From Tridacna crocea (lineage: Eukaryota > Mollusca > Bivalvia > Cardiida > Cardiidae), in contig OX031058.1 of assembly GCA_943736015.1 (NCBI GenBank), forward strand, positions 24,019,001 through 24,083,000: a stretch of 64,000 nt of DNA, read 5' to 3'. Within the stretch, counting starts at the first letter, position 1, and each line of letters opens with the position of its first letter. The notes beneath the pieces were generated by a model. It was given only the letters and a program-made list of their open reading frames with translations, was not told where the DNA came from and searched no databases. The translations under genes were made by a program, and so were the position numbers. Shown here piece by piece: positions 1 through 11,559 of this stretch.

Positions 1-383
1 GGTGAAAACCTTCTAAATCATCTTGTTACTAACCATAATAAAGACTAGGACCACTAAATTTAGCCTTGTCTCATGGATTTTATGTTTTACAGGGCCTTTT
101 ATTGAGAAAACTTGAAAATCTTCTTGTTTATAACCACACATGCTAGACCTGTATTATTTAGTATGGGGCTTTATCTTGTAGACCTCCACCAGGATTCAAG
201 TAATTATAGCTTTATGGTCAAAATTGGATTTGCCCAGGGGTCACAACCTTTTTGTAGGTTTTTATGGAAAAAAATTGTATGCCCTCAAGTTTGAAACCAG
301 TTTGCCAAATAATGTAATGTTTGGCTTGTAGTGTTTTTACGAATTAGCCAGTGGAGCGATACAGGGCCATGATGGCCCTCTTG
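1..383 (+). mobile_element. Helentron-like element, right part only
   Basis: The left part lies outside the window. The right end is diagnostic: GCCAGTGGAGCGATA (348-362) is the inverse of the AGCTCCACTGGC 5' terminus seen in other copies. It is followed by the hairpin GGGCCATGATGGCCC and then CTCTTG at a T-run. This matches the complete copy at 2051-2857 and fits a non-autonomous rolling-circle Helentron/HINE. No coding sequence is seen. Confidence 0.6.
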
Positions 384-439
384 TTTTCAATTGGTTGTCT
401 GAATTATTAATGCTTTCCATGCAGACAAACCTGAAGTCA

Positions 440-541
440 TGATTTTTTGAGACGCAGCATGTTACTCCTTTTCTCACGTTGTTTTAAAAAGCCTTCCTTT
501 ACAGGGTCGTAAAAACACAGAATTGTTTGTTACAGGGTTAA
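440..541 (+). mobile_element. P1 MITE remnant (right half)
   Basis: The half-palindrome (CTCCTTTTCTCACG, then a degraded TGTTTT) is followed by the usual arm AGGGTCGTAAAA and a terminal CAGGGTTAA with TTAA at 538-541. The left half is not recognisable. Confidence 0.5.
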
Positions 542-730
542 TTTGCCATTGATAAACAAGAAGATAATTTATAGGCAATGCAGCCTTCTGAAACACTGCA
601 GTTTTGGCACCTGTCATATTGTAAATGTAATCTTTGATTACGATGCACTACCTATTATCATTATCTCAATAGAGTGCTTAGAAATAAACCCAACAGGCAG
701 TCACAACTCAGAAATATTTGCATGTTATAA

Positions 731-960
731 TAACTCTTTACAAAACGACAAAATATTTACCAGACCTAAATTGAAAGCATTTGCACACAACATAGTAAAT
801 GTAACTTGACAGTTGCAACTTGTTTTGAGAAGAGGAGAAAACATTGTGAGAAAAAAATAAAATGTTTATTGCCAGCATTTTTTTTTTCATTTCCCACTAT
901 GTTTTCAAAAGCTTTCTTTCTCAGGGTCTTAGAAGTGGGGATTGTGTAGTAAAGAGCCAA
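731..960 (-). mobile_element. P1 palindromic MITE, degraded copy
   Basis: The copy runs from TAACTCTTTACAAAACGAC through GCATTTGCA, a central imperfect palindrome (GAAAACATTGTGAG to CACTATGTTTTC) and AGGGTCTTAGAAG to GTAAAGAGC. It is in reverse orientation relative to the copy at 14113-14341. The end TTAA is mutated. Confidence 0.65.
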
Positions 961-1130
961 CTTTGTCAAGATTAATATTGCAGCCAACTTGGATAAAAGT
1001 GTATGCTGCATGCTCTTGCAGTCTGATCTTGATCTGCACAGTGAGGTTTGAAAGTCACTTGTGTGAAACATGCACCACAGGGTTGAAAGTATCTCCTCCA
1101 CCAGAAAACATATTACAATTATAGATACCA

Positions 1131-1212
1131 CATTTGAAAACATTGTGGCATAAAAGAGAAATTGCTCATCATGAGCAATTTCTCTTTTTGCCACAATGTT
1201 TTCAAATGACAT
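1131..1212. repeat. Isolated palindrome of the P family (GCTCATGAGC-type core)
   Basis: Two long arms (TTTGAAAACATTGTGGC and its complement) flank the core ATTGCTCATCATGAGCAAT. Outer arms and TTAA ends are not recognisable, so only the central hairpin of a P element survives. A transcript would fold into a stem of about 38 bp. Confidence 0.65.
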
Positions 1213-1444
1213 TGTATTAGTGTAATTAAAATACATGTTGCTTATCTATATTTTGTTAGTATGTTCATAGGGTTTTAGGAGGTCAGACTGCCATGTATGT
1301 ATTTCAGGAGATAATTAGTACTGGGAGGTCATCCAATCCAGTTAGTGCACAAGCTATTGTCTTTTGATGGATGCCAAATGGTAGAGAAAAATCTTAAGTG
1401 CTTCTAAAGATAATGAAAGCCAGATTGCTATGTCTATGTAATTC

Positions 1445-1600
1445 CTATTCTCTAAGCTCTTCACCGAACAACCCTCAGTTTTAATGACCCTGAGGTATTA
1501 GGCTTTTGAAGACATTGAGGAAAAAGGAGGGAAAAAACCTTGTAACCAGCATTTTTTTTAACCTTTTCCCCCCAATGTTTTTTTTGTATTTTTCAGATAT
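1445..1600 (+). mobile_element. Degraded P1 MITE remnant
   Basis: Recognisable pieces are CCCTGAGGTATTAGGCTTTT, GAAGACATTGAGG, GTAACCAGCATTTTTT and CCCCCCAATGTTTTT. The palindrome arms have diverged and the termini are lost. Confidence 0.4.
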
Positions 1601-2050
1601 TTCTACATCATATGATGCTTATTTTAATTGTTATATGCAACTGCCTCGGAATTGGTGAGGCACTTGATAAATTTTTAGTCTTCTGTAAAGACTTAAGTAA
1701 ATGAAAAAAGATCCTGTATTTAGATAAAAGACAGAAAACTTTAGTGTCCCATGTATTTTTAGTGTGAATACATGAATATCAAAAAAACATTAGAAACTAT
1801 GCATTCAAGATCAGAATGCACATAATCTGCAGTCTGATCTTGATGTACAGTGTCAAAAAAAAGCATCTAATGTTGCTCTCTATATGCTAAATGTTTTCTA
1901 AAGGTTTACATGACTACTACATTCTGTACTGTTCCAGATTGAAAGCTATGGAAGATACAAAATGAAATATGGCTTAAATGCCGTGGAGGTCTAAAAAATT
2001 CTGGAGAAGGAAGATCAGCTGCATTTTCTTATCCCCCCGACCCTTGTGTT

Positions 2051-2857
2051 TTTAGCTCCACTGGCAGAAGGCCAGCAGGCTTATGTCATGGCCCGGAGTC
2101 CGTCATGCATGTGTGCGTCCGTCCGTGTATTAACCTTTATTTCAAACATCATCTTCTCTAAAACTACCTGTCCAAATTTGATGAAACTTTACAGAAATGA
2201 TCCTGCCATAGTCCTCTTCAGTATTTTTGAAAGAATTTGATTCCTTAAAAAACTGGTTGCCATGACAACAAAACTGAAAAGAAAAAAAAAATAGCATTTT
2301 CAAAAATCTTCTCTGAAACCACAAGGCCCAAGGCTACTGAATTTGGCATGTAGCTGTATCTAATGGACCCTTAACAAGTTTCTTCATATTATAGGCTTGG
2401 GGTCAAAATTGGCTCCATTCCAGGGATCACAAGTTGAACAGGTGCTTCAAAGTATAGTCACTTCAATTTAAACATTAATAATGGGAAATAACTCAATATA
2501 AAGGATACAGTTTACCTCCCTTGATTATCAATCTGCATTGATACATGATTGGTGCTAGATATTAAATTTTTTGATAGAAAATACTCTGTTTTCAGGTAGA
2601 GTGATTCATTTTGATTCTAATAGTTAGGCTCACATGAGTGGAATATTTAGTAAATTCATAGTAAGGTTTCTATCATTCAGGGTTTGTTTTTTTTTCTATA
2701 ACTTTACCTTTCATGCCAATGAATTAAGCTACTTGTATTGCCAGACAGTCTTCATTGTTTTCGAATGCCCTCTTTTTCAGGGTCATGAACAGTTCAATTT
2801 GTGTGGTTAAGGGTTAAAAAGCCAGTGGAATGATACAGTGCCATCATGGCCCTCTTG
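2051..2857 (+). mobile_element. Helentron-like element (AGCTCCACTGGC family)
   Basis: The 5' end is TTTAGCTCCACTGGC followed by a hairpin partner (AGAAGGCCAGCAGGCTTA) and a CCGTCCGT stretch. The 3' end has GCCAGTGGAATGATA (the inverse of the 5' terminus), a GCCATCATGGC hairpin and CTCTTG at a T-run. No target duplication is visible. Internal text (CAAACATCATCTTCTC, TTGATGAAACTT, GGTTGCCATGACAAC) is shared with the copies at 47908, 53881 and 63227. A P-type MITE remnant is embedded near the 3' end (about 2745-2816). Confidence 0.65.
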
Positions 2858-2903
2858 TTTAATATCCATCTTGTTCAGGCTTATTAAGACACAGGATTGT
2901 TTT

Positions 2904-3133
2904 GTAAACTCTTTACCACACGAGAAAATTTTAGACTTGTCTAAATTAAAAGCATTTGCAGATGACAAAATGAAGGTGACTGAAAAATTAAAATTTGGCC
3001 TGGGAAGGGTAGAAAACACTGTGGAAAAAGAAAATGATGCTGGTTACCAGCATTTTCTCCTTTTCCAAAGGTGTTTTCAAAAAGCTTCTTTCTCAGGGTC
3101 GTTAAAAGTAGGGATTGTGTGGTAAAGAGTTGA
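2904..3133 (-). mobile_element. P1 palindromic MITE
   Basis: The left end is TAAACTCTTTACCACACGAG and the right end is GTGGTAAAGAGTTGA. Both termini are complementary and mutated from TTAACCCTTTACC. The central palindrome around GCTGGTTACCAGC (about 3038-3050) is largely intact. Confidence 0.75.
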
Positions 3134-4408
3134 GGGAAATGAGTGTTTTCCAGAGCTTAAGTAATAATTATGAAACACTTCAAGTTACATATTCATCTAA
3201 TGGAAGTATTGTCTACCATGCTATTAAGGTATTTTGTCTCACAATCATCAGCATTTGGAAGGGTCATGCATCTGGTTTCATCCCAGAAAGTAGATCGTTG
3301 GGTTGGAGAGCCCTTTGACACGGCACTACAGGGCCCATCCTAGTAGTGGGGTAACCAGAAAATCATAATGAAGACATAAGTTTTTGCATTAATGAATAAA
3401 ACTGAAATATTGTTGAAAGATGCAATAAGCCTCTCAGCATCAAATGCAAAAAGGAGTTTTAGATTTTGGTCCAGGAGAGAGACTTCCATTTTAGTCTAAA
3501 ATGAATATTTCCTACAAAATCAGAAGTCCTATGGCATTTTCAAACACAATTCAAGACACCGACTCTCTTACATACTGTTTAGTTGGTGCATAATATAACA
3601 TACATTTACTGCTGTTCATGGGTCTTATAATGTGTTTCCCATTATCTTTTGCTTGTAAAAGTGTGTGGGGGGGGGTGTGAAAACGGACTTTTTAGTTGGT
3701 GCATGTAATATAAACTAACTGCTCATCATGGGTCTGTACCCAATTTTAGGTGTTGCCTATATTCTTTGGGCATGTTAAGGGAGATGAAACAAATACCACT
3801 TTAACTGCTGCCATACATGGGCTGGTGCCACATTTTTTAGGCATTATGTACTGTTTACTTGTTGGTTTTGGAGGGATGTAACAGACTGTAACTGTTGTTT
3901 GTTCTCTCACTTGTGTTTGTTCAGTCACAACTTTTGTGCAACACTAGGCCAACATAATCACTGCTAGAAAGAGAAAGTAGTTCATAGTCAAGTTTGTAAT
4001 GTACAAAAAGAAAGAATTAATGATGTGGTATGACTTAGATATAGGTATGTTTTGCTATGAAAATCACACAGGAATCAATGTACAGTAACTATTTTTTGCA
4101 CCAGTATAGTATTGGAAAAGGTCTAACATATTCTCCATTGGACAACTGTTCAGCTGAAGTTTTCTTGTAAGTGTTACATGTTTGTCAAAGGCTCATAAGA
4201 CTAAGAGACAAAAGATGATTTCCATGAGAAAGAGGTTTAGGATCTTAGATTTTATGTACTGCAGTGCATTGATAATGTACTTCTATATTTGCCTGCGTTC
4301 CAAGAGAATAATTAAAAGTATTGCTTGAATCTTTCATTTTCTAGAATCATCTTTTCATCAAATGAATATAGAGTAAATGGTATCATGAAGCCTTTCTGTT
4401 TTAACATA
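3134..4408. other. Intronic sequence with no gene seen
   Basis: No coding pattern is found. A weak tandem similarity of about 114 bp (AGTTGGTGCATAATATA near 3580 and AGTTGGTGCATGTAATATA near 3693, each followed by a TGGGTCTTA/TGGGTCTGTA motif) and a G-run (3667-3676) are the only structures seen. Confidence 0.4.
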
Positions 4409-5417
4409 ACATTACAGTGTCGTGCCTAGGCCGCGGGATTGCGGGATTCCCGCAATTTTTTATTTAACAATATCCCTTAAAATTTAAGCCATTGCGGGAT
4501 GTCGGGCGCGCTCACGAAAATCTGACGAATTTTCCTTATCTGGAGTCCATTTCGGTATTTCCATACATTGCGTTAATTACAATGGGCACCTGCACAACGT
4601 AGACTGTGACCGCGGAATTTACTGAGATAAAGTCGCTTAGGGAAATCCGATATTTAAACCAGTCTTACTGTTGTCAATAAAACAATACATGGATCCGTGG
4701 CGATAAGATAAACCGACAACCATAGTTACTGTTTCCAAGAGCTCACAAACAAACGCAGTCAATACATATACAGTATAGCAGATAGGCTACTTAAATCGTG
4801 CTGTCATGACTGTTTCTCTCAATAAAATTCCGGAAAAAGTATTTTAATCATATATTTCTATCGATGCTAAATTCTCAGTAAGCAATTTAAAGATTCTTAA
4901 CTAATTTACAAACAGATATGCATTAAAAGGGCGAATTACGGGGGCGACGGACAATGTAACAGCTTTACATGTTTAAACAAAAATTCGAAAGAATAAAAAA
5001 CATCATCAAATCTCCGTTTTGCCACAGAATAACAGAATTAACGAAACTTATGCTTTCGTTGGTCTAATAAAGTCATCTCAGCATCATACCAAGTTAAATA
5101 ACACTGAATTACAAGCCTTTCTAAAAGTTTATAGAATGTCTGATTCAACAGAGAGGTTTAAGTTAATGAAAGCTTTCAATATCATGTTAAGGGGAAAAGG
5201 GTTGTCTGATGATTATAAAATGCTTTAAGTGTGTTGTCAATTAAGAAAAGTGTTAATGTCATTGACAGTAGTTTGTTTTATCTTATGATATGCTGATGAC
5301 CATGGGTGGTCAAGTTGATTAGAGTGGCAAATTGTTTTGCAATCAAACACATTTCTTATCAAATTAACAGTTTACCAACACACCCTTTGTGCTACTGTGC
5401 AGATGTGCTAATCCACT

Positions 5418-5642
5418 TTAACTCTTCACCAAATGACAAAATTTTTAGAGCAATCAAACTAAAATATTTGCAGACAACAAAATAAATGATTCAAAAATTG
5501 GAAATTGTTTTTGAAAGAGCACAAAACACTATGAGAAAAGGATAAAATGGATGTTACAAGTATTTTCTCTTTTTTTTTTTTGCAATGCTTTTAAAGACTT
5601 TCTAAGGGTCGTTAAAACTTGGTGTTATGTGGTAACCATTAA
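5418..5642 (-). mobile_element. P1 MITE nested in the hAT-like element
   Basis: TTAACTCTTCACC at the left and GTGGTAACCATTAA at the right give TTAA at both ends. Internal arms (GCAGACAACAAAATAAATG, CTAAGGGTCGTTAAAACTT) and a degraded central palindrome are present. Its location inside 4415-6637 means the hAT-like element inserted earlier. Confidence 0.65.
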
Positions 5643-6326
5643 AACAGCTAAGTCAAGAGAAAAAATTCCAAGTTGCCTATTGAGCTAAACTTCTACCAGA
5701 ACACTTAGTGAGGAAGAACTATTCGTCAAAGTGCTTATTGTAAACAGCAGGTACTTTAAATCCAAGACTTATCATCATGTAATTTGCAATCTGATATATA
5801 TCTACACATCAGGGATCGTATATACGATCCCAGTACACATTCAGCATGTTCTTCATTTACAATAGGTTAAGATTAATGTCAAATTGAAACATTGGTGATA
5901 AGTTACGCAGCCACTTTTTTGATGTGCATATTCAGGTAAACGTATTTTCTTTTTATTAGTAAGTCATATAGGTCTATTTTTACCTTTGTTTTCCATTTTC
6001 AGAGGGGAAAAATTATAGATAAATTAATCCATTATCTAGTGCTGATCAACTCTTTGCATTAGTTCAAATTTTCAGTAATCATCATAATTTAAACTTGTCT
6101 ATAGCCTCTGCGTGATCTCGCGTCAGCGGCACACGTTTGCAAAGCACATTTTTAAGCTTTTTTAAAAAAAATCAAATGTTAAAAACACAGCATAAATGAA
6201 GAGTATTGCATCCTTCCAACGTTAACAGTCGTTTATTTGTGAGCCGAAATAGCAGAAACCAAGGCTGGACATCGGGTAGAATAAATGTGATGTTCTGATT
6301 GGTCAAATATCGATTTCCACGGATCC

Positions 6327-6551
6327 ATGTATATGGCGAAACGCCGGATGCAGTTGACCGACTTTATGTCAGGAAAGGTTAAAAATAGTAAAGTTGCAGA
6401 CGAAATTGAATTACAGAGGACTGTGAAAACCCCGAATCGATCGCGGCTTCTTCGACCTCCGGAACAAGTAAGAAAAAGGACAGAACATTTCAGAAAAAAT
6501 CTGCTCATAAAATTTCCGTGGTTACAAGAGTCGGATGGAAGTATGAAATAA
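6327..6551 (+). pseudogene. Relic N-terminus resembling ZNF862/hAT-type proteins
   Basis: The 74-residue frame starts MYMAKRRMQLTDFMSGK and ends KFPWLQESDGSMK. A short basic 'KR..L.DF' start and an FPWL..DG segment just before a cysteine-rich zinc finger are typical of hAT-derived ZNF862/KIAA1586-like proteins. Here a stop codon falls where the finger should begin, and the transposon's right terminal repeat follows within 90 bp, so no transposase can be encoded downstream. The family assignment is from motif memory only. It could be a chance frame inside a CpG-rich element. Confidence 0.35.
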
Positions 6552-6769
6552 GTCCCCAAGATTTTTCTAGTGTCCCCTTGAAATTAAGGTAGGGGGACAC
6601 CTGTGTCCCCCAAAAATTTGGCCTAGGCACAACACTGACATTACATGCATAGTTAGATATAGTTGATGCAAATTGAAAGAGTATAACAAGTACAGGTTCC
6701 AGCTTTGTGAAATACAGCTTTATACAATTTATAAGAATAAGAGTGATTTTAGTGTGAAAGTTGTTTTTT

Positions 6770-7052
6770 ACAATCAAATCTTTCTAGGTTAGTTCTTCAT
6801 TTCAAGTTTTTTTCTTGTGACTACCAGCAATACAGAACTTGAGAATGGGATAGCTGGCTTGAGGTACAAACTCAGTGATCCTCTTGGATTGATGATAGTC
6901 TTTGTAACAGGATACATTTCTTACTCTCTCTACTGATCCTAATGTTTCACAAAGGTGCCAAGCAACCTGCTGCTTTGAAAGAATATTGGGCTAAGTACTG
7001 GTAAAAGAAACTCCAGGACAGCATGGAGGTAAACTTGCTGTTGGGATATTGT
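6770..7052 (+). repeat. Dispersed SINE-like repeat, copy 1
   Basis: This segment is closely matched at 10456-10745, from AATCAAA..TTTCTAGGTTAGT to GGTAAACTTGCTGTTGGGA. Its middle (GATGATAGTCTTTGTAACAG) resembles the body of the tRNA-headed SINE at 56190-56550 read on the minus strand, and 57940-58205. The tRNA-like head is not recognisable here. Confidence 0.6.
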
Positions 7053-7437
7053 GCAACTGCCTCTGTGTATTCAAAAGCGGTTTGTCTTGTAGACGTTTTA
7101 GTGTCTGTAATCATCAACCTTTTTAGTTTCTCTCTTACTCATATTCTAGTTGTAGAACGCAACTTTGGTTTGTCTTCATCATGTGGTGTAACCAATAAAG
7201 AGTTGTGTTGCTGTCAAATTTAGAAAAATCTTACATATAAGACTTAGGAATGTTCTTAAAATTGGTTTGTTAATACAGACCCATGAGGCAATGACTGTTG
7301 ATATAAGTTTGTGCCCTCTAGTGTATGATTTGTGTTGCTGCTTTTTTTTTAACCTCTCCCCCTTAATTCCATTATTATCTTTTTTTTCATCATTCATACA
7401 CATAGAGCATGAAGGAGGGCAAACTGATAGACATTAA

Positions 7438-7530
7438 TGTTTTGTAAACATTGTTGGTAAAGGAGAAAAAATTGGTAATCAGTGTTTTGTCCCACTTTCA
7501 CAATGTTTTCTATCCTTTCAAAGACAAACC
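7438..7530 (+). mobile_element. P1 MITE remnant (core only)
   Basis: The core AACATTGTTGGTAAAGGAG to CACAATGTTTTCTATCC is present with a mutated centre (TTGGTAATCAGTGTTT). It abuts the P2 copy that begins at the TTAA at 7538. Confidence 0.5.
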
Positions 7531-7537
7531 CCATCAT

Positions 7538-7766
7538 TTAACCCTTTACCCCATAAGGCATTTCTATGCTATCTCTAATTGACCCTAAATAACAGCAAGG
7601 ATGAAGCCGTTTCTTATGTGCATATGACACCTTTTGATAGTGTAGAAAACATTGTGACAAAAGGTGAAATTGCTCGTTATGAGCAATTCAACCTTTTGCC
7701 ACAATGTTTTCCAAAGGCTCCTGCAAGCAATCTGTTGAAATGAGTATCTACGGAGTAAAGGGTTAA
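7538..7766 (+). mobile_element. P2 palindromic MITE, intact ends
   Basis: TTAA is at 7538-7541 and 7763-7766. The inverted ends are CCCTTTACCCCATA and its near-complement TACGGAGTAAAGGG. The central palindrome GAAAACATTGTGACAAAAGG...GCTCGTTATGAGC is intact. This subfamily has outer arms (CATTTCTATGCTATCTCTAA, AAATGAGTATCTACGG) unlike P1, but the same TTAA-CCCTTTAC end and the same palindrome backbone. Confidence 0.8.
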
Positions 7767-8950
7767 GCCACATGTAATTTGTTGAGTGCAAATGTTTATC
7801 AGGTAAGCATTTAGATGTATCAGTATGTATGTCTCAACCAGGAAAAAGTTATAGCATACAGAGATACCACAAAATTTATTTTACTTTATTTTTTGTGCTT
7901 ATTTTTTTTTAATCTGTAATTTTCTGTTCGTTTTGCTGCTTATTTCATTGCCAATCTGATTTTGTTTTCAGAAAAGCATGATGCAGATATTTCACCAGGT
8001 ATCCTCTCCATTAAAAGTGACTAACACAGCTAACTGTTCTCCATTCTGTGTGGCCTTAACTTGCATGTAAGGGACAACATTGGATGCTTTTATAGACAAC
8101 GTATATCATGGTCAGACTTAACATTCTGTGCAGTCTGATCTTGGATAACACTGTCCAACTGATTTAGAAATAACCCAGAAAAGAAAAAGTCCTTGAATGT
8201 ACATTTTCTTGGCCTTTTCTTATTACTGTAAAGCATCTATTTCATTTCCTCAGCATGCAGAGTTAATTGTTTTATTACCATACTGACACTCCTGCTTTCA
8301 TAGATATTGAAGGAAAAGGGGGAATTTCTTGTAACTAGCAGTTGCTCCTTTTCCATTCCCTGGTATTCACTAAAAGACTGATTTCTTTCCTTTCCTTATA
8401 TTTTTTTTTCTTTTATAGTACTTGTACAAGTTGACGCTATGTCTAAAATATGTCAGGTAGTAATTACGGTAGTTAATAGTCTCATAAGATTGTTCCTACT
8501 ATAACAAACATAGTGTAGTTTGATTCTTAAAAAAAAAAAGACTTTCTGTTCCTCAACCCTAGCTATTAGTCTGTTGTATATAACTTTATATATTGTATTT
8601 GATAATTAGATCTACATGGCCGGAAATACTTTGAAAAAGATTACTGTGTTCTAGTATTCTGAAAATATATGAATTGATGCATTCTGGGAATAGTACATGT
8701 ATTACCTTTTAAGGACAACTTGTTCCACCTGGAAAGGAGACCTTTTTCTAGAGAAACACAGTTGAAACTGATTTCCATAGTAATAACAGGTACCTGAGTT
8801 TCAATAAGAGGAAAAATTGGAAGAAATTAATAAGTTGCATTTCATTGGTTTCAGTCATTTAAAAAAAAAATTCTACGACATTAAATTTGTGCCTTTATCG
8901 TGGTTGTATAGTTTTGTTGTTGACATTAAAACACTTTACAAAAAAGTTGT
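7767..8950. other. Intronic sequence with no gene seen
   Basis: Only repeat traces are visible: half of the GATCTTGATCTACACTG palindromic family near 8108-8158 (GTGCAGTCTGATCTTGGAT) and a degraded P-type core near 8300-8372 (AAGGAAAAGGGGGAATTTC to TCCTTTTCCATTCC). A 27-bp AG/GT-bounded stretch near 7972 was considered as a mini-exon and rejected. Confidence 0.4.
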
Positions 8951-9182
8951 TTAACTCTTACCCCATATGGCATTTCTATGGTATCTCTAAATGACCCTAA
9001 ATAACAGCAAGGATGAAACTGTTTCTTATGTGTATAGGACATACACTTTTTGGTAGCATAGAAAACATTGTGACAAAAGGTGAAATTGCTTGTCATGAGC
9101 AATTTCACTTTTTGCCACAATGTTTTCCAAAGGCTCCCACAAGCAATGCGTAGAAATGAGTATCTAAGGAGTAAAGGGTTAA
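8951..9182 (+). mobile_element. P2 palindromic MITE, intact ends
   Basis: TTAA is at 8951-8954 and 9179-9182. Termini are CTCTTACCCCATATGG and AAGGAGTAAAGGG. The palindrome core GCTTGTCATGAGC has one arm mismatch. It is closely similar to 7538-7766 and 17322-17550 in the same orientation. Confidence 0.8.
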
Positions 9183-10455
9183 CAGTATATAAAAACTCAG
9201 TCAGATTATTTTTGAATACCAAAAAAATTAAAGAAAACAACTTTTACAGTGGAGAAACACATCAGCAAAAAAAACCTTAGGACAGAAATTTGCACCAGGC
9301 TATGATAAAAACATGGGATAAATGTGAATTTCATGAAATGACAAGTATTGTTCTTTATTTTCAACTTTCAGGGATGGTTTTGCAGCATATTTTGTACAAT
9401 TTAATACAGTAAATATGCTTACAATGAGATTTAGATAGAAATTATTAAAAAAAAAGTTTTTTTTTTATGGATAGGTTGATATAGAAACAGGTGATAAGAA
9501 TGAGTTAATTTGACAAGATCAATTTTAGTGGTACACTTTCTTTTGATTGACCCCTTTTACATGATACTTCATGATTTTATTCCTGTTCCAGTAAACTACA
9601 GTTTCCTTATTCTATGAGTGGAACAATAAAGGGCAGTAATGGTGCTCTTAATGTACATCTTGGCTTACTTGGACACTAATTGATACAAACTAAACAATAA
9701 CAAGTCCTTGTTTGTGTTTCCTGTATCAGATGTCAACTAGGTATATAAGGGCAATGTTGATAGATGACTCTAATAAACTTCCTCATCTCCCATGTGTCTA
9801 GGACCTCATCCATCTTCCAGCTCACCTATCGTTATCTGATCATATAATTTTTATGGAATTAAATGGATATGTATGACCTATTTACATGTGTTTCGTACTA
9901 TTATTTATATATAGATTGCATGGATGCTTTTTGGAATTATGGCTCTAAATGGAGTTCAAGAGCAGATTACTTTTAACCCAGGAAGAGCTAAAAGACAGGA
10001 ATACTTTCAGTCAATATAATAATAATTGTATGGACCCAACAGTGCTGAATTTCAAGATTGGCATTTTACGGAATGTTTCAGCAAAGTATACTGTATAAAT
10101 ATCACTGATCAGAATGCTAATATTGTGCTATCTGATCCTAACCAGTTGGTACTGGAAATGCAACTGAGTTGTGAAAGGTACTTTAAAGGTTAAGAGGGAA
10201 ATGATACCTTGCCAGTGCACTTGAAATTTTGTAGAATGAAATTATTCATGGTTAACAATATTAGCCTTAATTCACTGCAATTTAAATATGAGAGGATATA
10301 CCTCAGTGGAAATTTGTATCTAAGTATTTCAGTTTCTAGGTTATTTTTTGTAGTAATGATTTAAGATAAGTATTCAGTTTTTTTCTGATCTTGATCTCTA
10401 GCATCTACATAAAGTATCAACAGTGGTACATGGCACTGAATGCAAAAGGTGTTTA
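9183..10455. other. Intronic sequence with no gene or clear repeat seen
   Basis: The stretch is AT-rich and contains several A/T runs. No splice-bounded coding pattern or terminal repeats are recognised. Confidence 0.4.
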
Positions 10456-10745
10456 CAATCAAAACTTTCTAGGTTAGTTCTTCATTTCAAGAATGCACAT
10501 CTTTTGACTACCAGCAGTACAGGACTTGAGAATAGGGATAACTGTCTTGAAGTACAAACTCAGTGATCCTCTTCCCTAGGATTGTTGATTGTCTTTGCAA
10601 TAGGATACCTTTCTTTCACACCACTGATCCTAATGTTTCACTATAGTGGGAAAGCAACTGGCTGCTTTGAAAGAATATTGGACTATGTGCTGGTGAAAGA
10701 AACTCCAGGACAGCATGGAGGTAAACTTGCTGTTGGGATATTACT
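10456..10745 (+). repeat. Dispersed SINE-like repeat, copy 2
   Basis: It matches 6770-7052 over nearly its whole length, for example TTGACTACCAGCAGTACAG, ACTCAGTGATCCTCTT and CAGGACAGCATGGAGGTAAA. It continues into GAGAATAGTATCAA, a tail also present at 58203-58215. Confidence 0.6.
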
Positions 10746-11089
10746 GAAATTATGCTGAGAATAGTATCAAACACCTTACAATCATCAATTAATCAATTGC
10801 CCCATGCAAGATGATGCAACAAAAATAATCAAGGGGAAAAACATAGTAAAAAACCTTCTTTTGTTCAATGATTCTTATCTCCCTTGACCAAATACATGTA
10901 CATGTAATCTAGCTTTTACTATTCTGATTTGAACTCCTTGAGTTGGTTGTCCCAAAAGCTAGTTTTACTTTGTATATTGCAGTTTTTCTTTATTCCAATA
11001 CCGGTATTCGAAATTGGAAGTCCGATGAAATCATTACCATACAATAAATGTATCAGTAAGATGTTATATTCCTGTAGAGGACAGCTGTT

Positions 11090-11290
11090 GATAATAGGCA
11101 CTGTTTCAGCTCTTTTTCCTAAAAATAAAATTTTAGACTGGTCTAAAAATAAAGAATTCGGAGAAGATAAATCGCTTACCCATTGTAACCTTGAATTTTC
11201 CTTTAAAAGGGTAAACACTGTGTTACCAGCATTTCTCCTCTTCCTACATTGCAGATGGTCATTCATATTCTGGAATCCTCAGACCCTTCA
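11090..11290 (-). mobile_element. Degraded P1 MITE
   Basis: Fragments TTTTAGACTGGTCTAAAA, GGGTAAACACTGTGT and ACCAGCATTTCTCCTCTTCC identify a P1 copy with much of the central palindrome deleted. Confidence 0.45.
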
Positions 11291-11337
11291 CACGTTTACA
11301 CACAAAAGATATTTAGATTGATTGATTACTTTAGTGG

Positions 11338-11559
11338 TTAACCCTTTACTATATAATGCTGATTTTGAACAACCCTTGGACTGAAGCCTTATAAAATCAG
11401 TGTGGGGAAAGGAAAAATTGCAGATAACCAATATTTACTCTTTTTCTCACAATGTTTTCTACCCTATCAGATAAAAATTACTCGATGTGAACTACAATGA
11501 TTTTGTCCTCTACAAATGCTTTCAGTTTAGACAAGGTTTTTTGTCTGGTTAAGGGTTAA
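11338..11559 (+). mobile_element. P1 palindromic MITE
   Basis: TTAA is at 11338-11341 and 11556-11559, with CCCTTTACTATA at the left and TCTGGTTAAGGG at the right. The palindrome arms have diverged (GTGTGGGGAAAGG to CTCACAATGTTTTCTACCC). Confidence 0.7.

Larger units (their letters stand above)
4415..6637. mobile_element. hAT-like DNA transposon, non-autonomous or decayed
   Basis: The terminal inverted repeats are CAGTGTCGTGCCTAGGCC (4415-4432) and GGCCTAGGCACAACACTG (6620-6637), which match at 17 of 18 positions. Outside them ACATTACA occurs at 4409-4416 and again at 6638-6645. Because the first two bases of the TIR are CA, the duplication could be scored as 6 or 8 bp; 8 bp is the hAT standard. 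CAGTG ends are also typical of hAT. The interior is richer in CpG than its surroundings, holds a relic reading frame near the right end (6327-6551), and carries a P MITE at 5418-5642. Confidence 0.75.

Noticed and set aside
7960-8010. A 27-bp AG...GT-bounded segment after GATTTTGTTTTCAG as a possible NCX mini-exon
   Set aside because: Known small alternatively spliced NCX exons lie upstream of the large exon that is itself missing from the window, and the encoded peptide in any frame is not NCX-like. Short AG/GT pairs are expected by chance.
10929-11321. 130-residue plus-strand frame overlapping a 115-residue minus frame
   Set aside because: Both cross a degraded P MITE and show no domain. 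Overlapping open frames on both strands are typical of AT-rich repeats.
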